From an uncultured Lachnospiraceae bacterium (lineage in GTDB: Bacteria > Bacillota > Clostridia > Lachnospirales > Lachnospiraceae): a stretch of DNA of 15,802 nucleotides. Below the pieces are notes generated by a model that saw only the letters and a list, made by a program, of their open reading frames with translations, had not been told where the DNA came from and ran no database searches. A program made the position numbers and the translations under genes. The stretch spans positions 1 to 15,802 of the forward strand of contig CAKRLN010000023.1 of assembly GCA_934359535.1 (NCBI GenBank), in the 5' to 3' direction. Below are positions 1 to 7,900 of the stretch, piece by piece; positions within the stretch are counted from its first letter, which is position 1; each line of letters opens with the position of its first letter.

Positions 1-764
1 ATGCTTATATGGCATTCGACATCAAAGAGGACGAGGTTTTGGCAGCACTTGACGCAATGCGTTTATTCAAAATGAGAGGCTGCAACGTAACCATGCCTTG
101 CAAAAACGAAGTTGCAAAGCACATGGACGAGCTTTCACCGGCAGCAAGAATCATCGGTGCGGTAAATACTATCGTAAACGAGGATGGAAAGCTGATCGGA
201 CACATCACAGACGGTGTTGGCTTTGTACGTAACTTAAAAGAGCACGGTGTTGATGTAAAAGGCAAGAAAATCGTTGTTCTTGGAGCAGGTGGAGCTGCAA
301 CAGCAATCTCTGTACAGTGTGCATTAGACGGAGCGAAAGAGGTTGTAATCTTTAACGGGGACGATCCATTCTTTGACCGTGCACTTGGAACGAAAGAAAA
401 GCTTAAAAAAGAAGTACCGGACTGCGTTGTCAATGTATATCATTTAGAGGATCAGGAGAAGCTTGCAGCTGAGATCGCATCCGCTGACATCCTTGCAAAT
501 GCTACAAAGGTTGGTATGAAACCAAATGATGGTGTATCTTTAGTAGATCCTTCCATGTTAAGAAAAGAGCTGATCGTAGCAGATGCTGTATACAATCCAG
601 AGAAAACAAAACTGATCTTAGATGCAGAAGCAATCGGATGCCAGGCAATCGGCGGTAAGGGCATGCTCTTATGGCAGGGTGCAGCAGCATACAAGCTTTA
701 CACTGGAAAAGAAATGCCGACAGACGAGTATCAGAAATTCCAGGCAGAGCAGGAAAATAAATAA
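1..764 (+). CDS. aroE: Quinate/shikimate dehydrogenase, YdiB type (5' end outside window)
   Basis: Predicted to interconvert 3-dehydroshikimate and shikimate (and perhaps quinate) with a nicotinamide cofactor in the cytoplasm. The frame is already open at base 3 (Ala-Tyr before the Met at 9), so the Met at 9 is internal. About 35-40 N-terminal residues are missing relative to the 270-290 residues usual for the family. Counting from that Met, visible motifs are NVTMPCK (26-32) with the catalytic lysine, GAVNT (50-54), ITDG (66-69) with the substrate/catalytic Asp, the GAGGAA nucleotide loop (92-97), and GMLLWQGA near the C-terminus. That last motif and TKVGMKP closely resemble E. coli YdiB. 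After the nucleotide loop the sequence reads FNGDDPFF where NADP-type AroE has NRT; the Asp that YdiB uses for NAD is kept, so NAD use is inferred. An MFS gene follows 17 bases downstream, in one operon. Confidence 0.92.
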   Translation, partial: AYMAFDIKEDEVLAALDAMRLFKMRGCNVTMPCKNEVAKHMDELSPAARIIGAVNTIVNEDGKLIGHITDGVGFVRNLKEHGVDVKGKKIVVLGAGGAATAISVQCALDGAKEVVIFNGDDPFFDRALGTKEKLKKEVPDCVVNVYHLEDQEKLAAEIASADILANATKVGMKPNDGVSLVDPSMLRKELIVADAVYNPEKTKLILDAEAIGCQAIGGKGMLLWQGAAAYKLYTGKEMPTDEYQKFQAEQENK

Positions 765-781
765 TCGGGAAAGAGGACAAT

Positions 782-1990
782 ATGGAAAATACAAATATTA
801 AGAAGTTTATTCCAACTTCGATCGCATTATATTTTACATATTTTATTCATGGAATCGGAGCATCGATTCTCGGATTGTATAAGCCACAGTTCGCAGAACA
901 TTGGGGAGCGGAAAAGCTCTCCGATGGAACATTTGATGTCAGTGCGGTTGTACTTGTTATCGCAGCACTTGGTCTTGGACGTCTGATCTCACTTCCATTC
1001 TCAGGACCGATTTCGGATAAATTCGGTAGAAGATTAAGCGGTATCATTGGGGTTATCTGCTATGCAGTGTTCTTCTTTGGAATCGCAATGTCACCGAGCA
1101 TGAAGGTTGCCTATGCATTTGCAATCGTAGGAGGAATCGCAAATTCCTTCCTTGACACCTGTGTAAGCCCGACCTGCATGGAAATCTATGTGAATGCTCC
1201 ATCCGTTGCGAACCTGTTTACCAAATTCTCCATGTGCATCAGCCAGTTTTTACTGCCATTTGCCATTGGAGCAGTTGCAGCAGCAAATATGTCTTACCGC
1301 ACGATCTTTATCGTTGCCGGTATCGCGATCGCAATTGACGGTGTGCTGATCTTATTTATGCCATTCCCAGAGAGAACAGCGAAAGTACCGGAGGCCAAGA
1401 AAGAGAAGAAAAAGGTAAAGCTGACAAGCGGAGCGATTGCGGCAATCTTAATCGGCTTCACAAGTTCTTCCACCTTTATGTTATGGTTAAACTGTAATAA
1501 AGAGCTTGGGGTATCCTATGGAATGAGTACAACAGCAGCAGGAACGATCCAGTCGTTCTACTCCCTTGGAACCTTTGCAGCAATCCTTTTAACCTCCGTT
1601 TTGATTGGAAAAGGATTAAAAGAGACAAGTGTGCTTGTCATCTATCCGGCAATCTCGGTTGTGACCTTGCTGCTTACCTATTTTATCCAGGTACCAGTTA
1701 TGTGCTATATCGCAGGCTTTTTACTTGGATATGCAGCAGCAGGCGGGGTACTACAGCTTGCCGTATCAACAACAGCAACCTTCTTCCCGGATAACAAGGG
1801 AACAGCAACCTCTGCGGTTATGATCGCATCCTCGGTTGCAAACTATACGATCCTGTCTTTGGCTGGATATATCACAAAGACAGCCGGAACCTCTGCACCA
1901 AGAATGATCCTTCTTCTGAATGCAGGTGTGACTGTGATCGGAATTATTCTTGCCCTGATCGTAAAAAGATCCATGAGCAAAGAAGCATAA
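782..1990 (+). CDS. MFS transporter, YdiM/YdiN-like
   Basis: A 402-residue integral membrane protein of the major facilitator superfamily with about 12 hydrophobic segments. The loop 2-3 signature (motif A) is visible at residues 65-84: GRLISLPFSGPISDKFGRR, where the Asp and paired Arg gate the transport cycle. A basic, lysine-rich cytoplasmic loop around residues 200-215 separates the two six-helix halves, as usual. The N-terminal part (YFTYFIHGIG and motif A) resembles E. coli YdiM/YdiN, whose genes sit beside ydiB there. Start ATG 782 has an AAAGAGG ribosome site about 5 bases upstream and lies 17 bases after the dehydrogenase stop. Co-transcription with the dehydrogenase suggests uptake or efflux of quinate, shikimate or a related hydroxy acid; that substrate is inferred from context only. 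Confidence 0.88.
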   Translation: MENTNIKKFIPTSIALYFTYFIHGIGASILGLYKPQFAEHWGAEKLSDGTFDVSAVVLVIAALGLGRLISLPFSGPISDKFGRRLSGIIGVICYAVFFFGIAMSPSMKVAYAFAIVGGIANSFLDTCVSPTCMEIYVNAPSVANLFTKFSMCISQFLLPFAIGAVAAANMSYRTIFIVAGIAIAIDGVLILFMPFPERTAKVPEAKKEKKKVKLTSGAIAAILIGFTSSSTFMLWLNCNKELGVSYGMSTTAAGTIQSFYSLGTFAAILLTSVLIGKGLKETSVLVIYPAISVVTLLLTYFIQVPVMCYIAGFLLGYAAAGGVLQLAVSTTATFFPDNKGTATSAVMIASSVANYTILSLAGYITKTAGTSAPRMILLLNAGVTVIGIILALIVKRSMSKEA

Positions 1991-1997
1991 AAAGTGC

Positions 1998-2054
1998 TGC
2001 ACAAAAAATGTGTGCATGGCTGAAAAATCTTGGATTGACGGGCAATCCACCGTC
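1998..2054 (+). other. Small inverted repeats after the MFS stop
   Basis: Two short hairpins lie between the MFS stop and its terminator. TGCACA (1998-2003) pairs with TGTGCA (2011-2016). TGGATTG (2031-2037) pairs with CAATCCA (2043-2049), overlapping a second option, GACGG (2037-2041) with CCGTC (2050-2054). They could be mRNA 3'-end processing or stability structures. No T-run follows, so they are not terminators themselves. Confidence 0.35.
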
Positions 2055-2066
2055 CATTAAAATAAA

Positions 2067-2110
2067 AGTGGCTGTTCTCCTGAGAGGGAGAGCAGCGGCC
2101 GCTTTTTTTT
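2067..2110 (+). terminator. Rho-independent terminator of the dehydrogenase-MFS operon
   Basis: Imperfect GC-rich hairpin: AGTGGCTGTTCTCC (2067-2080) pairs with GGAGAGCAGCGGCCGCT (2086-2102), with a small bulge, and is followed directly by a run of eight T. It lies 76 bases after the MFS stop and isolates this operon from the permease downstream. Confidence 0.88.
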
Positions 2111-2147
2111 ATCTTAGATTGTTAAAAAATACACAAATTGTATGCGA

Positions 2148-2181
2148 AATCTATGAATTACAGGGGTGAAATTCATGGATT
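2148..2181 (+). promoter_or_regulatory. 12-bp hairpin/palindrome in the permease leader
   Basis: AATCTATGAATT (2148-2159) and AATTCATGGATT (2170-2181) are inverted repeats with one T/G difference, separated by a 10-base loop ACAGGGGTGA. The structure ends 27 bases before the permease ATG. It could be a repressor operator, because the arms form a long dyad, or an RNA hairpin that affects translation. A weak promoter candidate lies just upstream (TTGTTA at 2119-2124, 16 bases, TATGCG), but its -10 is poor. Confidence 0.45.
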
Positions 2182-2208
2182 AAGAGAGAACAGAAAGAGA
2201 GAGTTATT

Positions 2209-3570
2209 ATGAACGCTGTAAAAGACAAAAAAGAACTCCCTTATATTCCGCTTGGTATCTTTAAGCTGCGTCTGCCGGGCATTCATTACAAGCTGGAATA
2301 TGTAGAATTTTTACAGGGGCTTATTATTGGAACGACAGCCCTTGCGTCGCTGCCTTATCTGACCGATTATATGGGGCTGCCTTATGAGCTTGCGTGGAGC
2401 TGTGTCATCATTGAGACCTTTATGTATATGCTTCACGTTACACTTGGAGATCCGGTTGTTCCAGGCTGGATTACACCGACGCTTCCGCTTACCCTTGCTT
2501 ATCTTTCCGGTTTTGAGAAAGGACCAGAGCGTACACAGGCGATGATTGCGTTGCAGCTATTAGTTGCGGCGGTATTCCTGTTTATGGGAATTACGAAGCT
2601 TGCCGAGAAATTTGTATCGGCAATTCCGACATCGATCAAGGGTGGAATTCTTCTTGCAGCTCCAATTACGGTTATTCAGAACCAGTTTTCCGAGGATGGA
2701 CAGCTGATGAAGTATCCGGTTGCCGTTTTAGTGGGAACATGCCTTTTGATTTTTCTCAGCTATTCGCCACTTTGTGCAGAGAAGCGTAAGACGAACAAAT
2801 TTCTGGATATCATGGCGAAATTCGGAAATCTGTTTCCATATCTGCTTGCCATGATCATCGGTGTTGCAATCAAAGAGCTTGCAGCGCCACAGCTGGAGCT
2901 TGGAACAATTATCAAGATCCCGGACTTCAAGGGAATTCTTGAGAATTACAGTGTATTTGGGGTTGGCTTTCCGAAGCTTTCCATGTTTGTAAGCGCACTT
3001 CCACTTGCATTGATCAGCTATGTGCTTGCTTTTGGTGATTTCGTAACAACCGAGACACTGATCAACGAGGCAAAGCAGGAGCGTGATGATGAGATTATCG
3101 ACTTTAATTCCAGCCGTTCCAATATCATCAGCGGACTCCGCAACCTGATCCTTGCAATTTTTGCACCGTTTCCGCCGCTTTCCGGTCCATTATGGGTTGG
3201 TATGACCGTATCGGTTGCAGTGCGTTATAAAGAAGGGAAAAAAGCAATGAAATCCTTAATGGGAGGTATGGCATCTTTCCGCCTGGCAACCTTAGTCAGT
3301 GTAATCTTAGTGCCGGTTGTATCCTTTATGAATCCGGTATTCCCGGTTGGTTCCGGAATTACCCTGTTATTCCAGGCATATGTATGTGCGAGAATCGGTA
3401 TGGAATATTGCAAGACAGGAACCGATAAGAGTATTGCCGCAATTATGGCAGCGGTGCTTGCCTTTAAGGGCTCTGCATGGGCACTTGTTGTCGGTTTTGG
3501 TATGAACCTTTTAATGTCCAACTATGATTGCATGATTACAAAACGCGAAGAAAGACAACAGAATCAGTAA
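2209..3570 (+). CDS. Multi-pass permease of the NCS2/SulP (SLC23/SLC26) fold, substrate unknown
   Basis: A 453-residue membrane protein with many hydrophobic segments and a length normal for NCS2 or the membrane part of SulP transporters. Residues 80-93 (GDPVVPGWITPTLP) resemble the broken, proline-containing helix 3 of this fold. FGDFVTTE at 275-282 sits where the substrate- and ion-binding acidic residues of helix 8 fall in uracil and xanthine permeases. A polar stretch with KQERDDEI follows. No STAS domain is attached, so it is not a full SulP sulfate transporter. The substrate cannot be told from sequence; a nucleobase or organic anion is possible. Start ATG 2209 follows a purine-rich AGAAAGAGAGAG site. 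It is transcribed alone, with terminators on both sides. Confidence 0.7.
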   Translation: MNAVKDKKELPYIPLGIFKLRLPGIHYKLEYVEFLQGLIIGTTALASLPYLTDYMGLPYELAWSCVIIETFMYMLHVTLGDPVVPGWITPTLPLTLAYLSGFEKGPERTQAMIALQLLVAAVFLFMGITKLAEKFVSAIPTSIKGGILLAAPITVIQNQFSEDGQLMKYPVAVLVGTCLLIFLSYSPLCAEKRKTNKFLDIMAKFGNLFPYLLAMIIGVAIKELAAPQLELGTIIKIPDFKGILENYSVFGVGFPKLSMFVSALPLALISYVLAFGDFVTTETLINEAKQERDDEIIDFNSSRSNIISGLRNLILAIFAPFPPLSGPLWVGMTVSVAVRYKEGKKAMKSLMGGMASFRLATLVSVILVPVVSFMNPVFPVGSGITLLFQAYVCARIGMEYCKTGTDKSIAAIMAAVLAFKGSAWALVVGFGMNLLMSNYDCMITKREERQQNQ

Positions 3571-3589
3571 TTGTGTTCCAAAAATGAAT

Positions 3590-3644
3590 GTCCGTTTCAG
3601 ATCAGGCAGAAAATGCCTGGAAGCTGGAACGGACTTTTGTTTTA
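3590..3644 (+). terminator. Rho-independent terminator after the permease
   Basis: GTCCGTTTCAGATCAGGC (3590-3607) pairs with GCCTGGAAGCTGGAACGGAC (3615-3634), with two small mismatched or bulged spots, and runs into TTTTGTTTT. The 5' arm begins 20 bases after the permease stop. Confidence 0.9.
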
Positions 3645-3670
3645 TTGAGATAACGTATCAAATACACATC

Positions 3671-3699
3671 TTGACGAACAAATAAAAATTAGGTATTAT
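3671..3699 (+). promoter_or_regulatory. Sigma-A-type promoter of the DUF3793-flavodoxin operon
   Basis: -35 TTGACG at 3671-3676, a 17-base spacer, and -10 TATTAT at 3694-3699. Both hexamers are one base from consensus at the optimal spacing. Transcription is predicted to start near 3706, giving a leader of about 40 bases before the DUF3793 ATG. Confidence 0.85.
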
Positions 3700-3707
3700 A
3701 AACACAA

Positions 3708-3723
3708 GTTAGAAATAACTAAC
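3708..3723 (+). promoter_or_regulatory. Candidate operator palindrome at the transcription start
   Basis: GTTAG (3708-3712) and CTAAC (3719-3723) form an inverted repeat around six A/T bases, centred about 10 bases after the predicted start of transcription. A repressor bound here would block the promoter. TTAG/CTAA arms occur in DtxR/IdeR-family metal-repressor sites, and flavodoxins are classically induced by low iron, so iron control is a reasonable but unproven inference. Confidence 0.5.
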
Positions 3724-3746
3724 CACACAAACATTAAGGAGATCAT

Positions 3747-4346
3747 ATGTGTCAGGAAGTATTTGAGATCGTAAGAGGAATGGACAGAAAAAGCATTGAA
3801 ACACAACTGGCAATGCAGTGTGCCCCACTGATTACCGGGATAAAAATTTCCAATCTGCTTATCATTCCTGCGGAAAACGAAAAAACTTTGCGCGCTGTGC
3901 TGATGCATACCGGCATTTGTTTCTACCGCCTGTTGAAAACGGATGATCGGATTACCTTTCTTCTGTTTCGAAGAAATGAGCTGGAGGCATACATGAACCG
4001 CACAGAGATCCAGGGCTTTTTTAAGCGGGAGGGATACACAGATTTTACGATTGGATGTATTTTACGGACATTTCAGCTGCGGTATCAGGCATATATGATC
4101 CGGGAAATGGCATTTCCTCATGAGATGGGACTGCTTTTAGGCTATCCCATCGAGGATGTCCGTGGGTTTATCGACCATGCCGGAGAGAATTATCTTTATT
4201 CCGGTTACTGGAAGGTGTATCAGGATGTCGAAGCAAAAAAGAAGCTGTTTGCACAGTATGAACGGGCGAAGGAAGAACTCATTCAACTGCTTGCATCCGG
4301 AATACATATGGAATGGATTATCAGAAAGGAGATATTAGTACAATGA
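3747..4346 (+). CDS. DUF3793 family protein
   Basis: A 199-residue soluble protein recognisable as DUF3793 from the early LAMQCAPLITGIKISNLL region (about residues 21-38) and the FPHEMGLLLGYPIEDVRGFI block (about 124-143). No membrane segment, signal peptide or cysteine metal motif is seen. The biochemical role is unknown to me. In Clostridia the family is often found beside flavodoxin genes, as here. ATG 3747 has a strong AAGGAG site (3736-3741) five bases upstream. The stop overlaps the next start (ATGA at 4343-4346), so translation of the two proteins is probably coupled and their amounts matched. Confidence 0.85.
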   Translation: MCQEVFEIVRGMDRKSIETQLAMQCAPLITGIKISNLLIIPAENEKTLRAVLMHTGICFYRLLKTDDRITFLLFRRNELEAYMNRTEIQGFFKREGYTDFTIGCILRTFQLRYQAYMIREMAFPHEMGLLLGYPIEDVRGFIDHAGENYLYSGYWKVYQDVEAKKKLFAQYERAKEELIQLLASGIHMEWIIRKEILVQ

Positions 4347-4777
4347 GTAAGGTGAGTGTTGTATATTGGTCACAGTCAGGAAATACACAGGCAATGGCTG
4401 AGGCTGTCGGAGCAGGAATTACTGCAGCCGGACAGGAGGCAGAGGTGGTTGATGTAAGCAGTGCTTCCATCGATGAGCTAAAGAATGAAAAGGCCTTCGC
4501 ACTTGGCTGCCCGGCAATGGGCGCAGAGGTGCTTGAAGAGGGCGAAATGGAGCCTTTTGTAACAGAGCTTGAGGCATTTGTTTCCGGTAAGACCATTGCT
4601 TTATTTGGTTCCTACGGATGGGGAGATGGACAGTGGATGAGAGACTGGACAGACCGCATGCAGAGTGCAGGAGCTGCCGTAGTAAACGGGGAAGGGCTTA
4701 TCTGTCAGGAAACACCAGACGGTGATGCCTTAGCTGACTGTGAGAGCTTAGGAAAACAGCTTGCAGCGAACGCATAG
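4343..4777 (+). CDS. Short-chain flavodoxin
   Basis: A 144-residue FMN-binding electron carrier, the usual size for short-chain flavodoxins. The FMN phosphate loop is SQSGNT (residues 9-14) after the first beta strand VSVVYW. GCPAMGAE and GSYGWGDGQWMRDW form the two loops expected to flank the isoalloxazine ring. An upstream in-frame ATG at 4313 lies inside the DUF3793 gene; I chose 4343 because AAGGAG (4326-4331) sits 11 bases before it and the protein then begins at the conserved first strand. It probably replaces ferredoxin in low-potential electron transfer, possibly under iron limitation given the operator-like palindrome upstream. Confidence 0.93.
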   Translation: MSKVSVVYWSQSGNTQAMAEAVGAGITAAGQEAEVVDVSSASIDELKNEKAFALGCPAMGAEVLEEGEMEPFVTELEAFVSGKTIALFGSYGWGDGQWMRDWTDRMQSAGAAVVNGEGLICQETPDGDALADCESLGKQLAANA

Positions 4778-4793
4778 AAGAAAGATGGGTTGG

Positions 4794-4831
4794 TAACGTT
4801 CTCCCCTTTATAATCAGAAAGAAAAACGTTA
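4794..4831 (+). repeat. Inverted repeat in the flavodoxin 3' region
   Basis: TAACGTT (4794-4800) and AACGTTA (4825-4831) are exact inverted repeats around a 24-base loop. The pairing can extend through TGG and CCA with a two-base bulge. It lies 17 bases after the flavodoxin stop and upstream of the real terminator. It may be a processing or stability element; no protein site is recognised. Confidence 0.4.
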
Positions 4832-4867
4832 TGCCATAGTTAAATCCTTAAATAAAGTGTAAATCAC

Positions 4868-4897
4868 AAAACCCCCGGACGCCATACCGGGGGTTTT
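4868..4897. terminator. Bidirectional terminator between convergent genes
   Basis: A perfect 11-bp stem, AAAACCCCCGG (4868-4878) with CCGGGGGTTTT (4887-4897), and an 8-base loop. The A4/T4 ends give a U-tract on either strand, so it can end both the flavodoxin transcript and the oppositely directed activase transcript. Confidence 0.95.
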
Positions 4898-4908
4898 CGT
4901 GTGAGAAC

Positions 4909-4935
4909 GATCCAGCCACCAGAGATGGCTGGGTC
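4909..4935 (-). other. Hairpin just after the activase stop codon
   Basis: GATCCAGCCA (4909-4918) pairs with TGGCTGGGTC (4926-4935), 10 bp with one wobble. On the minus strand it follows the activase stop by 5 bases and precedes the true terminator. It has no U-run and is best read as a 3'-end stabilising structure. Confidence 0.45.
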
Positions 4936-4940
4936 GGATG

Positions 4941-7900
4941 TTATTTTGTGCTTTCTTTTTTCAGATTCTTCTGAGCGGTTGAAAGCATTAATTTGATACG
5001 GTTCAGCTGGTTTACCTCGGAAGCACCCGGATCATAATCGATTGCTACGATATTTGCATCCGGATATTCATGGCGCAGCTCTTTGATGACACCTTTTCCA
5101 ACAATGTGGTTTGGCAGACAGGCAAATGGCTGTGCACAGATGATATTTTTGGCTCCCTGGTGGATCAGCTCAAGCATCTCACCGGTCAAGAACCAGCCCT
5201 CACCGGTCTGGTTTCCGATGGAAACAATCGATTCGGCAGCTTTTGCAGTATCTTCTATGTAGGCAGTAGGAGTGAAGTGCTTACTCTTAGAAAGCTCATC
5301 CCTTGCGTCCTTTCTCAGCCATTCGAAGAACTTGATTAACATGTTGTTGATCCGCTTTGCCTTCTTGGAATCGCCAAGATAATCCGTTTTAAAGTTCTGG
5401 TTGTAACAGCAGTACAGCAGGAAGTCGGTAAGGTCTGGAACAACAGCCTCAGCGCCCTCGGCTTCAAGCAGGTCAACAACATAGTTGTTTGCAACCGGAT
5501 GGAACTTGACGAGGATCTCTCCGACAACTCCGACACGTGGTTTTTTGATGTCAAGCATTGGCAGATTGTCAAAATCCCGTATGATTTCCCGGCACATTTT
5601 CCGGTAGGTCCGGTGAGATAAAAGCTTGTCCTGGGACACAAAATCAATGACCTTTTTCTTCCACTTTTCATGCAGGGCATTGGCAGATCCCGGCACCTTT
5701 TCGTATGGTCTTACACGCAAGAGACAACGTAAGAAAATATCACCGAATTCGAGTGCGTACAGACCGTGCTGGATCAGCTTCGGAGTGAGGGTGAAGCCAG
5801 GGTTTTTCTCAAGTCCTACCATATTAATGGAGATAACCGGAACGTCCGGATATCCTGCTTTTATCAGCGCACGGCGGATAAAACCAATGTAGTTTGTCGC
5901 ACGGCAGCCACCTCCGGTCTGGGAGATTAAGATGGCGGTCTTTGTCATGTCGTAGTCTCCGGACAGAACCGCTGCCATGATCTGACCGACAACGATCAGG
6001 GATGGGTAGCAGGCATCGTTATTTACGAATTTCAGTCCGACATCCACGCATTCCCTTGCTGGGATATCCGGGATTGACAGGTTATATCCGGCGGCCCGGA
6101 AGGCTGGAAGTAAAAGCTCAAAGTGAATCGGGGACATCTGCGGGCAAATGATCGTGTATCCGGCTTTTTTCATTTCTTCTGTGAATACTACACGTTCATA
6201 GTTTGATGGAACAATCGTGCGTTTCTCATTCTTTTTCTCTCTTACGCGGATTGCAGAGAACAGGGAACGGATACGGATTCTTGCAGCACCAAGGTTGTTG
6301 ACCTCATCGATCTTCAGGCAGGTATAGATTTTGCCGGAATTACTTAAAATATCGTTGACACAGTCGGTTGTGACTGCATCAAGACCGCATCCGAAGGAAT
6401 TTAACTGGATCAGATCAAGGTCATCCCTTGTCTTTACAAAGTTCGCAGCAGCATACAGTCTGGAGTGGTACATCCACTGGTCCATAACGATAAGCGGCCG
6501 GTCAACCTTGCCAAGATGGGAGACAGAATCCTCGGTCAGCACACAGATACCATAGGAATTAATAAGCTCCGGGATACCGTGGTTGATTTCCGGGTCAATA
6601 TGGTAAGGACGTCCTGCAAGGACAATTCCGCGTTTTCCATTTTCTTCCATGTATTTTAATACTTCTTCGCCCTTTGCCTGCATTTCCATACGGACTGCGG
6701 CAAGCTCCTTCCAGGCGTCAGATACCGCATCGCGGATTTCGGATTCCGGGATCTGGTATTCCTCTGTAAAGCAGGAAACTAACTGTTTAGAAATCGTTTC
6801 CTCACTTGTAAATGCCATAAACGGATTTAAAAAGCGCACCTGTCCGGAAGTGATTTCGTCGACATTGTTTTTGATGTTTTCCGAATAGGATGTAACGATC
6901 GGGCAGTTGTAATGGTTGTTTGCATCCGGAAATTCCTTTCTCTCATAAGGGATTGCCGGATAGAAGATGGCATCAACATCCTGGTGGATGAGCCATGTAA
7001 TATGTCCGTGTGCAAGCTTTGCAGGATAACATTCGGACTCGCTTGGGATAGACTCAATACCAAGCTCATAAATCTTTCGTGTAGACTGTGGAGAGAGCAC
7101 GAAGCGGAAACCAAGCCTGGTAAAGAACGTTGCCCAGAATGGGAAGTTCTCATACATATTTAAGACTCTTGGAAGTCCAATCGTACCACGTGTGGCTTTT
7201 TCTTCCGGAAGCGGCGTATAATCAAAGATCCGTTTGTTTTTGTATTCGAACAGATTCGGAATATTCTCTTTGTTTTTCTCCTTGCCAAGTCCGCGCTCGC
7301 AGCGGTTTCCGGTAATGTATTGACGGTTATCGGAAAATTTGTTGATCGTGAGCAGACAATGGTTTGTACAGCCCTGGCATCTTGCAAGCTTTGTCTCATA
7401 GGTAAGTGCATTGATCTCATGGATGGAAAGCATCGTTGTCTCATAGCCTGCCTCGTGGCGTTCCCTTGCAATCAGGGCACAGCCGAAGGCTCCCATGATT
7501 CCGGCAATATCCGGACGGGTGGCATGGACACCGGCAATTTTCTCGAAGCTTCGTAAAACGGCATCGTTATAGAAGGTTCCACCTTGTACAACAATATTCT
7601 CACCGAGATCCTTTGCATCGGAAAGCTTGATTACTTTATATAATGCGTTTTTGATAACGGAATAAGCAAGTCCGGCAGAAATATCGGAAACAGTAGCGCC
7701 TTCCTTTTGGGCCTGTTTTACCTTGGAGTTCATAAATACCGTACATCTTGTACCGAGATCGATCGGATTCTTGGCAAATAAAGCTTCCTTTGCGAAGTCC
7801 TGAACGGTAAAGTTTAAGGATTTGGCAAAGGTCTCAATAAAGGAGCCGCAGCCGGAAGAGCATGCCTCATTTAACTGTACGGAATCGACGGTCTGATTCT

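Noticed and set aside
190..215. GGASSGLG (residues 195-200 region of the rhomboid-like protein) as a catalytic GxSG
   Set aside because: It lies after the fifth hydrophobic segment, in the wrong order relative to the WR loop, and has no partner histidine in a following helix. The coordinates given here are residue numbers; the nucleotides are about 10262-10282.
5..433. Long open frame on the minus strand opposite the dehydrogenase
   Set aside because: It is antisense to clear dehydrogenase motifs, has no ribosome site, and its Ser/Phe/Pro-rich composition is typical of a shadow frame.
2031..2054. Possible guanidine-II (mini-ykkC) riboswitch because of an ACGG loop
   Set aside because: Only one hairpin is present, the loop closing pairs do not fit, and it lies downstream of the MFS gene before a terminator rather than in a 5' leader.
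2111..2208. Purine riboswitch upstream of the permease
   Set aside because: The characteristic three-way junction and conserved loop bases are absent; only the 12-bp hairpin is found.
4313..4342. Upstream ATG for flavodoxin
   Set aside because: It lies within the DUF3793 gene without a ribosome site, and the extra ten residues precede the conserved first beta strand; ATG 4343 has AAGGAG.
4909..4935. Second terminator for the activase gene
   Set aside because: A good stem but no U-run on the minus strand; the perfect bidirectional hairpin at 4868-4897 fits better.
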